Position numbers and translations under genes: made by a program. DNA of 64,000 bases from Magnaporthiopsis rhizophila (taxonomy: Eukaryota; Ascomycota; Sordariomycetes; Magnaporthales; Magnaporthaceae), in assembly GCA_003049465.1 (NCBI GenBank), contig PYSS01000139.1, forward strand, positions 27,728 through 91,727, read 5' to 3'. Below the pieces are notes generated by a model. It was not told where the DNA came from. It was given only the letters and a program-made list of their open reading frames with translations, and searched no databases. This document shows positions 35,111-46,757 of this stretch, in pieces. The stretch's first letter is position 1. Each line of letters opens with the position of its first letter.

Positions 35111-37488
35111 GGCGAAGATTATTAGGTTGGATTTAAGCCGCGCTGTCGATTGTGATCTCGAGAAAACGCAGGTGTCTGTCTGTGTTTGCGTATGTCGGCG
35201 GCGGCGACGCCAGTGTTTGCCCGGCTTTACCCCCTTTGAGAGCGGGAGAGGCGAGTAGAATTAAAGCCGAAGACGGAAGCCGGGAAGCAGGATCCGTGTA
35301 ATACCCGACAGTGGAAACACGTCGGGTCGTGCTGGGTTCGATGGATCGGCGATCAAGCAAGCAAAAAAAATTATAGCGATCGGGGTGGTTGAAAAAACAA
35401 CTCTCTCTCCAAAAGCCAGTGAAGGCTTCGGTGGTTGTCTCGTGAGGTTGGAATCTCGACGGCGGCTCTCGAGTTGCTTGTCGAGCGAGTGTGGGCAATG
35501 GTTCTCGTTGACAAATCGCGGGAACTCAAAAAGCGTTAGGCAGAGAGGCGTTTTGTACCAAAGCGAGTGTGGGTTGAGCGAGCGTAAAGGGTTGAGAGAA
35601 GTTTGCCGGGTATTAATCAAACCATTAACGTATCTCCAGTCGGTTGGCCTTCTCGAGCCTCACGAGCGAGCGTGCGATGCGGAAGAAAAGGAGGAGGAGG
35701 GGATGGATCATCCATGGACGACAGAGGAGAAAGAAGGACTGGAACGGGATCTCGGCAGGGAGAGGGAGCAGGCAGGGCAGGCAAATCCGGCTCTGCACCC
35801 TCCACCAGCACCATTCCCTTCACGGAAAACACGCACCACCGCATTGAATCCCACGGGGATGAGGTGTGGATGCAGGGGGGTCGGCTAAGGAGGGTCTGGC
35901 TCGGTCGCCCACCGGCAGCAGCACCAAGAAGGAATTGGTTAGAGCAAATGGCTATTCGTAATTGTGGTGGCGTCCTTTTGCTCGCATGGGCCCTGTTGAC
36001 TCTGCACTCTGCAAGAAGCTGAGTCCCTAATGGAATTTTATTTTCCGATATGCAAGCCACCTGAGATTTGCTCCCTTGCAGATTCGAGTTTTGTTTCGTT
36101 TTCTCTTCCCCTTGCTTTTTTCCTTTTTTTTTTTTTTTTTTTTTCCTTCACTGTCTGTCAACGCTTACTGGGCGTCAGCAACATGCCACGCCGCCAAGAT
36201 GCTGAGGCTGCAGAAAACAAGGCATGAATAATTCGTCGATTGTCTCGCCAGACAGGCCACGACGCCTTGGACGACGCTCCCCAACCGCCATTCCATGCCG
36301 TGAAACCTGATCGCAAAATACACAGCGGGGCCAGGCCGATATGACCTCGATATCTGCATAGCTGAAGCTGGACTGGCAGACAGGGCGGTCCTTTCTGTTC
36401 ACCCGACATCCGAGATGATCGGCCAGCCCGCCAGCGACCACAAAAGAAAAGATGCCACGAGCCAATAAGGGCCTGCTAAAATCGTCAAGCGAGCGTTTGT
36501 TTGTGGGGTAAGCCAATACGAGATTACACTTGTTCCATGGCGGCCCTGCTATGGCAAAGCCGGGGCCAACTAAAACTACGGACCAATGGCGCATTGTCCA
36601 TTCTGTATTGGAGGTCCGCTTTTTTATGTTGTTGCGTAACGTGCGGGGGTGCTGGGCGGCGCTCGAATCATCGTTTTTAATTTACCCCCTGTGAATTCCT
36701 TCCCTGGCACCCCGCCCACAAAATCGTTGAGACGCTTAACTGTTCGCTTCAATGCAATTGCAGCCAACGCAAAGAAAAAGGAAGAAAAAAAGAAGAAAAA
36801 GCAAATAGGAAACCTGCAATCGTGATTTCTAAAATGTTCCTTTTTGTATAAAATATGTTATTTTGCGTGAGGTTACGGTTGATCGAAAATCACTAGGCTG
36901 TGCACTTTAAAAGGGAGGCGTACTGTTAAGCGTCTCGACGATTTTGTGGGTGGGGTGCCTGGCCGCCGTTCCCAATGGCACGTGAGGTCGCGAACGAGAC
37001 CACTTCCCCTGTCCGTGGCTTGCAGCCATAGGACAAGATCCCTCTCATCAGGGGTTTGCATCTTGTCTGTTGGCGCCACCCACACGCAGCCAACGCAGAC
37101 ACTGTGAATACGAGAACGCGGATGAGAATCCTTCCGCAATCATCCGAGAGCCGCCAAAGGCATACATTATTTATTTAAACATACCAGCAAAGGATGAGGG
37201 ATGGACTTTTGACCATACACATCTACAAGTACTTAGGGAGGCCGACGTTGAAGGAGAAGACAAAGATGTCCTACCCATGCTTTCTAATTGATGAAAAATA
37301 GAAAGGGATCCAACATTCCGCCCGCCCGCCACCTCGAGCTCGCTATCCTACCCATCCACATGACCGAAATCGCGAGCTCTCAAGGACACCCACCTCCAAT
37401 CATAACCAAAACCGCGCAGCCGCCAACCTTGCATCCAACCAGCTCATAGACCCAAAGAAAGAAACCAAAAGCCTGTAGCTGTCAAGCC

Positions 37489-37548
<60 letters not shown>

Positions 37549-38124
37549 GGGGGGGAATTGGAATGAGCGAATAAGAGAGCAAAAGATTGGAAGCAGAGTA
37601 TAGTAGCCAAAAACTCAGATCCATAACAAAACAAAACCGGGGCTATCAAGAATCGAGGCCAGAAAAACGCCTCAGCCAAAGTCCATGGCGACATGTAGGA
37701 AGAAACAACATAGTCGCATGAAAAGGTTTGTTGTTATTGCGAGTCACAGAGATTTTTTTCGCTCCTTTTTTTCCCACCCAAGACCAACGAGGCCGCCGCC
37801 ATATCATAACCCACGATTTCTGCCGCCAGGTGAACCAGAAATACGCTCGAGAGAGGAATCGAACCGACGCCGTGCCAACAAGAGGTGCAAGACAAGGAGC
37901 AAACGCGTACACTTGACGGAGTAAAACAAAACCAGTCAAGGGTTCTGGGGAATAAAGTGCCAACAGGGGGGGAAACAAGAGAACCAAATGAGGCAAAGAC
38001 CAAAGCATGATGCCCAAGAAAAAAAAAAGAATAAAAAAAGGATTGTCATATCGCGAGATATACGTCGAGTCATGTCTAGTAAGGACATTGTCTGTCCTTT
38101 TGCATAGTGAGGGTGTCGCCAAGT
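35111..38124. other. Intergenic region with a long A50-G15 junction
   Basis: Upstream of the CRH gene and downstream of the Myb gene. It contains a T20-type run near 36127-36144 and the A50-G15 homopolymer pair at 37491-37555. A 29-codon frame at 37360-37449 (MTEIASSQG...) is open but too short to support. No gene is called. Confidence 0.5.
37491..37555. repeat. A50 directly followed by G15
   Basis: Fifty A (37491-37540) abut fifteen G (37541-37555) with no intervening base. It is among the longest pure homopolymers in the window. Confidence 0.9.
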
Positions 38125-39805
38125 CTATCTCGCTTTAGAGCTAGTTTGGAACAGGTCTAGGCATGAAATAAAGAGGACCAAGTCAGAATATCGAAAGCAG
38201 AGCCAAGATCCACAGTATGGAGGGTGGTACAGCAGAGGCCAGAGGACAAGGGCGGGGGCGAGAGAGAAGGGTCATACCGGGGAAATTCTCCTTGGCATAT
38301 TGTTCGCAAGCCTGTTGCAAACACTCTTGTCAATTGCTGGCTTCCTCGAACAAGCTGAGGGAGTGCCCAATTACGAGCTGACATGGGTGATGACTGACCT
38401 TCGCAGGCTTCCCAACCTTGTTACCAATAACCTTCCATTTGCTGGCTTCGTATTCCTTGATGGCGTGCAGAAGCTCCTGACTCTGTAGTGGAACAGGCTG
38501 TGTTAGCCGCAATAGGCAGTTGTGGGACGGCATCTGCGCATTCCAATGTCGCCTCGGGATGGCGGCGGGAAGGAGGGGTTTCTGGATGAAGCTGATGGGA
38601 TGGATTGGGGGGATCGTACCTCGTTCTCGGCGAATTCGGCATAGTGCATGTCCTGAAAGGAGTTTGATCCGAGTCAGCCTGCTGAAGCCTTGTAGGGCTA
38701 CAGGCGCACGTTTGGACGGGGAACGAACCTTGTACCAGTGTTTTTTCACACTACCCTCTGTTCGGGTCGGGAAGGTCTGCGCAAACCGAACGAAATACGT
38801 CAGTGGGGTCCATCCGTGCATGGCAACCGACTCGACGAACGCCAAAAACGTGCGCGGTGACGCCAGCACTATAAATTGTGGCATGCCCACGAGGTCTCGG
38901 GCGTCCCTTGGGTTTCCTCCTTAGGCAAATGTACGAACCTTGGCGATCTCGGCCCAGCTGTTCCCGGCGTCACGCATCTGCTTTAGACGCAGCTCCTCTT
39001 GAGCCGTCCATGGAGTGTTTGTGCGGCCCTTCTTGGCTGGGGGCGGCTGAGTGGTCGAGCTTGCGTCATCGTTTGGCTCAATTTTGGCGGGCGCCGACAC
39101 CGGCGTTGGAGGGGCTGGCGCGGCAGCTCCCGAGGAGGCCGCCGTGGGCGCGGATGGAGCCGCGGTGCCGGGCGCAGGCATGACGACGGCGGGCGCGGCC
39201 GGGGCCGACTGTGGTGTTGAGGAGGGGGCCGGGCGTTTGCGCTGGCGCGGGGTTGGCGCAGGGGCCGGGACCGGGGTGGCCTGTTGCTGCTGGGGTTGCT
39301 GGGACTGTGGCTGCTGCCCCTGTTGCGGTTGCGCCGCCTGAGTAGCATTGTGCTGCTGTCCATGTGCGGCTGGCTGGTGCGGATGCTGTGGCTGTTGTTG
39401 TTGCTGCTGCTGTTGCTGGTGCTGATGTTGCTGGTGGATTTGCGCGTGCTGCTGCGCCGCGTGCTGCCCTTGGTGCTGTGCCTGCTGGACATGCTGCTGT
39501 TGGGCGACGTTCAGAGACGGCTGCTGGACGGACGCGGCATGGTGCGGCTGCGGTGGCTGCTGGGGAGTGTAGCGGTAGCCCATGGTGTCGTCGCGACGCG
39601 ACATGTCTGGCTGACCATACGTAGTTTGCGGGCTATACCACGGGGTGTTAGTGAAGGGAGACTGATTGTGCGCCTGCATTGGCTGGATCGTCGATGGCAT
39701 CGGCGGCATCGGCTGTTGTTGAGGTTGCGGCGGCCATGATGGCGGCGGCGGCGGCTGCTGCTGCTGCTGCTGCTGCACAACATCGACTCTCGTCTTCTTC
39801 TTCAT
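38125..39805 (-). CDS. Myb/SANT-domain regulator with polyQ N-terminal half
   Basis: Six exons on the minus strand: 38939-39805, 38729-38776, 38620-38652, 38399-38482, 38278-38311 and 38125-38156, giving 365 aa. Residues 1 to about 255 are Gln/Pro/Ala-rich and disordered, with a pure polyQ run just after MKKKTRVDVV. Two SANT/Myb-like repeats follow. The first, about 260-305, contains PWTAQEELRLKQMRDAG and TRTEGSVKKHWYK. The second, about 314-357, contains LLHAIKEYEASKWKVIG and PAKACEQYAKENF. Such proteins bind DNA; the target is unknown. The reading frame stays open upstream to 40120, but ATG 39805 is the first that gives fungal-regulator-like sequence, so the start is tentative. Every junction falls between conserved Myb residues, which supports the short exons. 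Confidence 0.85.
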
Positions 39806-41501
39806 TGAAAAGCGGGGAGGGTGTTCCGGCAACACGGGGAGGGTCGGGACGAATGGAGGTGGAGGGGTGGACGGAGCGCCGCGGAGGAAGTCGCAACAGG
39901 GTCGCAGGCGAAACGGCGGCGGGCGATGACAGGTGACAAGAAGGCAACGACGAGAAGTGGCAGGAAAAATTGACGAGGGAGCTAGGTGTGTGCTAGAAAG
40001 GTACTCTGGAGCTTGGTCGCGACGTCGGGACGAGGTCGGATTGCTAGCACCGGCCAAGTTGCAAACGCGTGCGTGCGCGCGAAACGACCGAGGGGACAAA
40101 CAAGGGCACGAAGTGACCAAGTGACCAAAGGTGGGATGGCGGACGGCGCGCGTCAGAGATGTCTCCTGGTGTTCTGCTTTACTGCGCGCACACCGACGGC
40201 GACCACGACGGCGGGGGCGTGCGCGAGTCGGGATGGCGGTCGCTCAAGGTGCCTTTTTTTTTTTTTTTTTGGCCCTTTCTTTTTTCTTTTTTTTATCCTT
40301 TGTTCCTTGGTGTCGTGCTTTCCCGGCTCGTCTGTCGCGCCCGTCGGTTTGGTGGAACTCCACTGTTCGCGAAGAAGGCGTCGCCGGGAACAAGGGGAAC
40401 GGGATGGGATGCTCAGGTTGAATTGGAGTACATAGGGTACAAATAGAGTGTGGGAGGGAAGAAGTTGCACGCGAGCGAGGTAGAGCGAGGTAGATGTGAA
40501 GGTAGCAGCGGGGAGGTACAGGCCAGTGGGCGGACTGCACGGCCTGGACTGGCCTGGGTTGGACAGCCTCTAGCAGATGCTGGCACTGTCCCACGCACAC
40601 GCGGGGCCCCCGATAGGGGATGGTACAAGTGGTGTGGTACTCACTTTCTGCCATTTTGGTGGCTGGTGGAGCCCCCGCCCGAGCTGTAGAGGTACGCCGG
40701 GACTGGGCCGACCTCCCACTGCTGCATGGTTCAAGAGCGGGAGGGGGAGTGACCTTGAAATCGCAGGAAAATGACGCGTCGGCTGGGTTCCTAGGAAATC
40801 ATTAGCCGCCGCGCCGTCCAACAGAGACAGCCTGCGTTCTGCGTGTCGCTCGATTGCAAATTTCCACGACGGATTGGATGCGCTGGCTGCAAAAGACGGA
40901 TCAAAGGTATTGACGAGATGCCGAGGGAAAAGAGGTGGGCGCGGGTGTCGCGTTCACATTGCGTGTATAGTGCGCCCATAGCTTGCTCGCTTGCCTGCCT
41001 GCTTGCGTGCTGTTCTGGGGTACCTCCATTGAGTGTCTCCCATCGCACCCGGGCGTCTCGCCGGGCGGCTTGGCGACCTGGGCGGTACCAAAAGTACTGC
41101 CTGGTATCGAGTGAATGCACCAATCAAAGTGGTACCACAGTGCAAATTCTGTCCGTGGGGCCTATGCGCAACCAATGGCAGAGCGGGGATGTTGCACACA
41201 AACGCAGACAAAAGAGGAGACAGTGGAAGGGATGGGCAAGGAAAGAAAGCAGAAAAAAAAGAGACAAAAAGCAAATACATATGGAAAACAAGCCGATAGA
41301 CATGCGTCTAGACTGCGCGAGTAAAGTCGAGAAAGAAACAACGAAAGACAATGGTTGTGAAACAAAGCAACGGTTGTTGCTTCTTCTTTTTTGGGGTGGT
41401 GTTTGGTGTGTGTGGCTCGATCGCTCATCGTGGTGGGAGGAGACAAAACAAGCCAGGCTACCGACCCAGAACGGCGCCAACACCAGGCGGGAAACAGAAC
41501 G

Positions 41502-41542
<41 letters not shown>
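41502..41542. repeat. A41 homopolymer
   Basis: Forty-one uninterrupted A. Confidence 0.9.
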
Positions 41543-41545
<3 letters not shown>

Positions 41546-44500
41546 GTCGAAATGAATAGACATAGCTCGGAATAACTTACTACTCGTTTGTTCAGACCCC
41601 AAGCTATGGGCAAATAGGCATGCCGGAATCCCAGGCTAAGTCTGCTGGCTGAGGGCGGGCTGCTGCTGCCGGAGTACTGCTGACGGTGACGGCGCGGTAT
41701 GTATCAGTCACTCGACGAGTGAGAGAAAAAAGGTACTTCCAGCCCACGACTGGCGAAAAAAGGCGAGACCGCCTGGCCGGAGAGACGGGAGGGTGCAAAA
41801 CCTTCAGGGATGTCGCGGACGGGGTGGCTGGGAGATCCCACCACCAGAGGACGTGCGGGCGAAGCGTCCACAGTGTGACTGTCCAACTGCGGTTAGCCTA
41901 TTTAAGTGGGGGCAAGGACCCAAAAGTTTTGGAGGGCAGTGCAAGAAATGCCGCTAGCTTGCATGGGCGGCTGGCCGAAAAGACCCACACACTGAACGAT
42001 CACAACAAAACTTAGACGTCACACTGTGCGCCTGTTTCCGTGCCGCATCTGCCTGGCTGGCGGCCTCCAAGCTGACCGAGCAGCAGCCCATATGCGAAAA
42101 TGAGAAAGATGATACTAATTAAGGGCAGGAGAACCGCGCGAACCAGGGAGGGACGCCTTACAAAAAGTGCTATGGCGAGCGGGTGTAACGTATCCAATAC
42201 ATAAACAAGAGCTGGGTGGGTACCCAGACGAGGCTACACTGTGTTGGCTCAGCCAGACGGCAATCCCCAACGACTTTGGGGTAGGTACCTCGGTCGCCGA
42301 GGGAGAAAATGGGTTAGAAGCACCAGTGTCGCTCGATGTGCATGCGTACCGTCGAGTACCGAGTCTCCCCACCTTTTTACATTCTACCTTCTACCGTGCC
42401 CTCTACCAGCCACGCCAGCTAGCTACTACTCGCCCACGCACGGGCAGATCCCAGCCTGCAGTGGTCCCATGCTAGGATGCTTGCCGACGGCTGGAGCTAA
42501 CGTCCCAACCCCTCATGTCAAAAACACAAGCGCATTCTTTGCCATGGAAAACAAACAGGGAACAAAAACGCAAGCAGCACCGTTTGTGCAACCTTCCTCC
42601 GATCTAGAGTAGAATGAATGCTACCTGCCCGCCTGCCAGGCATGGATACCCAATGTCCCGCAACGCAAGTTCTCGGACGGGACAATGTTACGCTGGAGAA
42701 TGGACATGCCCCTTTCGTGATTCGGCGTCTTGCGACGTCCCGAACATGAAGGTCAACAGATTGATGGAGGGAATTTCGGCCAATCCGTGAGGCCTTGGGA
42801 TTACCGCCAATCAAGTGCCGCAGCTGGGCCAGCCGCGGTTTCCTCGACGGAGTAAGAAGCTTGTTTCTCACACCCTCCAAAGAGAACGAAACGCAAAAGC
42901 GTAAAACGGCTAGGATTGGATGCCCAGCCCCATGCGCAAGTGAAGAGTTTTTCTTTTGATGCACTAGCATGCCGCCCTGCTACGCGTCAGCGATTGGGTC
43001 CCGGTGCGAAGGCCCTTTTTCGTTGGGAGCCGGCTGTGACGTAAAGCGGTGTGCGGCTGGGGAGATGGCATTCGCCGAAAAGAGAGGAGGACTTCGGAAC
43101 TCTGGCCCACGTGTCAAAATCTACGACGAAAATGCCACGGCCCCGCGCCGTCACCTTGGGCTGGTGGACGGGTAAAAAACTAATTTTCTAGGCAGGTAAT
43201 ACATACTTTGACAGGGCTTAGGGACAACAACAAAAAAAAAAAAAAAGAAAGAAAGCTCGCGTTTGGGCCAGTCAATACCCTCGCAGCACATGCAGATGTC
43301 AACCCGACCCAGAGATGGAACGGTGGTTAGCCCCACAAGGCGGACAAAGGGTGGGCAGATCAGGGGCTTGACAGCTACGGTCGAGGTATTTCCCCGTGGG
43401 GAGCTTGACCAAGGGTCAGTTCAGCCCAAGTACCTGCAAGTATTCATGTATCACTCTCCCCGGTCAGAACTCCGCGTCCCCCCTAGGTCGCCCAATCAAA
43501 CCTGCGCGAGTAGTACCGCAATTCCAACCGGATCGAGGTGGATGGATAACGAACTAGCTGGATTCGTATGCTTAAAAGGCAGCAGACGAATGAATCCGTC
43601 CTTGGAAAAGCACGGGCAGCAGCGAGCGAGAGGGTTTGACGACGCACGCAAATCGAAATGACATCATGGCCTACGTTTTGAGGTCGTTTCTTTTCGCTAG
43701 GAATAGAGGGAGGTAAAGCCACACATCCTTCAAGAACCTGACCCGTACCCGGAGCAGAGTGTTGGTTTACCGGCGACCATGCGATACGTAGAAGCTTACA
43801 TACCGATGCACAGGGAACAACGTCTCGGGCTCATCGGCTTCGGATCCGGCGCGCCGGGAATATCCGGACCCGGAAGCTCACCACAGATAGCGGGCCAAAT
43901 CGTAACCCCAGCAAACTTTCATACCACAGTTGATGATTGCCGGGCTAAATTACACTTTGCCTATCTGCCCGGTAGACACACAGCGGAGCACCGGTTGGAG
44001 CGGTCGATTGGCACATCCACCACATCCGCCATAGCCGTCGTCGACTGGCTGCCCCGGACCGATCCCGCGGGACCCAGAACAGGTAGCCCGTCGAGACCAC
44101 GGGACAGCTGGCGCATTGCACACCTCTCCAGAAAATTACCGACTAGCAACTTAATCCTGCATATTTCTGGGATAGCCTTGGCCTCACGACCAAGACTGTT
44201 CCGTATGGGGAGCAGGGCGCTTCCCGATCCCCTGATCTGATCGGCTGCCAGCCGGGTCGGCCTAGATTTGCCGATCCCCGGATATCGGCGTAGCGCCACG
44301 GCCTGTGAGATCTCCATGCCATCACGTCAAATATCTTGGCTTCATTTTTGCTTGCCCACGATGCTTTCATAACCGTACAAATGCTATAGCTTCGAAGTCC
44401 GGCTCCGGGGAGGAAATGACAAATATGCAGGAAGTCTGGGGGTGCGGCGAGGGGTAGGAGCCCTCGAGAGACCGGTCAGGCGTCGGAAACGGGCAGCGCG

Positions 44501-45821
44501 TCAGGACGGCGAGCGATGCAGGTGGCCGTGCCGACCGAGCTGGGTGCGAAATTTAGCATCTCCGGGTCGTGTGGTCGCGCCGTCCTGTCCTGCCCGGTGC
44601 TGGCAAACGGCGTGCCGAGGCTCGAATCTCTAGCCAGCCACACGCCTTGGGGACCCCTACTCTTCAATATCTTGCATACCTGCTTAATTGACCGCGCGTA
44701 CTGTGAATTTGTAATGTTGCTTTGCAGATACATGACATGTCTGTCGTCCATGCGTATATGTAAGATTGTGCTTCTTAGCATGATGTTATTTGTCATATGC
44801 ATTCGATTAATACGAGGACCGGGTACCGACCAATCCAAAATGCCTCACTGTCGATAATCGAAAGGCTGCCATTATCGGGCTGCGTAATCCCTATCAAAGG
44901 ATTTTCAAGAGCTCAAAGGACACGCCATCAAAGGTTCTCCAACAGTCATTACCATGGTGACAAATCCGGGGGGAGAGAGGATAGAGTGAGGGGCGGTACA
45001 AGAACAAAACATAAGACGATGGCAGGATGGCCTTGGGACAAGCAAAGCCAAACTACCTACAACCTCGGCCCCCGTTCGCCCATCTGTCGAAGCGAAAGTT
45101 AAGGAAGGACTCCTATGCGGCAAGTGACGGCTAATCGGGTTTAATCTATGCACTAACGAATGGACAACCGCGGCGAGAAAGAAGCCGCAAAAAAAGAAGA
45201 AAACGCCCAGTGGTTCGCGCGGCTTCCGCCAGAAGCGGGTTTTGGGTTTGGATCTGATGCGTTGACGCATACCCCCTGTCGATCCATCCGACGCCTATCG
45301 GAGCACGTAGGATTGTAGCGTGGTATCCGTCTTCAACATCCCGTCTATCTTGTGAGAGATGGGCTGCGGCGGCCCAATATCACTCATCACAGAGATTCCA
45401 TCATGACTTATCGCCGACAACGGACGTCAAAGCGGTGGCGAAAATGTTTGGAGTTGGGTGGCACAGCAGGGCGGGCGGGACATCATCCCATCTCTACCCG
45501 TGTACCCCGTCGTCATCCGATTCGGGGTGTTTTCTTTGGAGGGGGCCTTGCTGCACATCACAAAAAAAAAAAAAAAAAAAATATGTGCAGTGTTTTGCTG
45601 TCCTTCATTTCGAGACGAAAAAGCGGCGCGGGTAAACGAGGGGGCTTAGCCTCAGATCAAGATGCAGCTAGTCGCACCAGCCAAGGGCGCCGTCGGAGAG
45701 TTCAGTTGACAGCACGCCATCCGCGAAAAAGGTAATGGAATGGCTCGACAAGATGCTTAGCTGTTTACAACATGAACAGGGACAAGGCAAAAGGGATGAT
45801 GAGGGGACGAAAAGGAAAAAG

Positions 45822-45868
<47 letters not shown>
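45822..45868. repeat. A47 homopolymer
   Basis: Forty-seven uninterrupted A. On the minus strand it is a T47 tract just after a possible GTGAGT splice donor. Confidence 0.9.
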
Positions 45869-45869
<1 letters not shown>

Positions 45870-45875
45870 AAAAAC

Positions 45876-46031
45876 TCACATCCTGCCACGGTCCTGCGAC
45901 GGTCGGACAAAGAAGAAGCCCTCCTTGGCCTTCTTCTTGGCCTCCTTGCGCGACTTGGCCGCCTCGGCGATCTTGNCAATCGATCCGCCCCGGATTGTCC
46001 CATCTCGTATCCGTCGTCCTGTGAAACTTGA
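45876..46031 (-). CDS. Possible exon(s) of a small unrecognised protein, interrupted at an N
   Basis: On the minus strand, after a TTTCACAG acceptor-like site at about 46032, one frame reads DDGYEMGQSGADRL up to the N at 45976. The next frame over then reads KIAEAAKSRKEAKKKAKEG followed by FFFVRPSQDRGR. Both halves have fungal-type codon use and together look like one charged, Lys-rich protein. They do not share a frame across the N. A GTGAGT donor (45872-45877) would lead into a T47-containing intron, with an acceptor near 45760 and an immediate stop. Without splicing the frame stops at TGA 45876-45878. The upstream exons and start were not found. Treat this as a partial, low-confidence model. 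Confidence 0.35.
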   Translation of the reverse strand, partial: SSFTGRRIRDGTIRGGSIXKIAEAAKSRKEAKKKAKEGFFFVRPSQDRGRM

Positions 46032-46726
46032 TCGGTCACGGCACACGTTTGGGAATCCTGATTTTCGTCCCCATTCGGCCTGTCGCGGTTCTGGTTGCTT
46101 GTTTCCTTCCTCAGGGAGGGCCCGCCTGCAGCACGCGACAAAAGACCCGACCCAGGGCTTTTTCTTCTTTCGCGCAATGGGGCTGGAGGGCGCCGGGACC
46201 CAAATCCCAGTCAGCTTCGGTCCAGTCCGCCCAGCCCTCTCATGCCATGCGGAAAGCAACGCAACATAACCCCTCAATTTATAGCAGCAAACCCAAAGAA
46301 AAGCAGTTATTGGTCCCAAAAGAACAGACACAGGCCCTCCTGCGTGCAGGGACCACACTTTATTTGATTGACATTCATTTATTCAAAGGGCTCAATCGAG
46401 ATGGCGATGTTTCGCACATGGACGGTCCGGAGGGAAGCCGTTGCGGTTGACTCGCGCGGGGTGGCAGGTAAACAAAATGGTGCCGTTTTGCATCTCATGT
46501 TCCATCAATCTCTGAGAGGATCCCCGGAACCGTCGGCCGGTCTGAACGGCCAGTCCGAACAATACGTAGCGCTGTCCTTGTTAAAGTGGTGAGAGGTTGA
46601 AAACAAAAGGAATGAACGAAATAGAGATAAAACCGGGAAACATGACGTGCGGATGCTGCGTTGAAGCTTGCTTGGGCAACCGCCCACACCAGGGCGAAGC
46701 AGTCGAACTTTCCTTCCGTGACAGGG

Positions 46727-46757
<31 letters not shown>

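Larger units (their letters stand above)
39806..45875. other. Gene-poor region, first half
   Basis: About 6 kb with no supportable protein. It holds A41 (41502-41542), A19 near 45561-45579 and A47 (45822-45868), plus TACCT/CCTAGG-type motifs. The open frames at 40.1-41.6 kb are compositional (polyT/polyA, GC-rich). The stretch 43.8-44.8 kb is mixed-composition and may be decayed coding DNA, but no motif confirms it. Confidence 0.45.

Noticed and set aside
37850..37920. Perfect tRNA B-box-like sequence on the minus strand (GGTTCGATTCC)
   Set aside because: The flanking bases do not form the T stem and no matching A box or acceptor stem was found.
44640..44760. Frame with GPLLFNIL resembling a LINE reverse-transcriptase motif
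   Set aside because: The block is isolated; no other RT motif, long frame or repeat boundary accompanies it.
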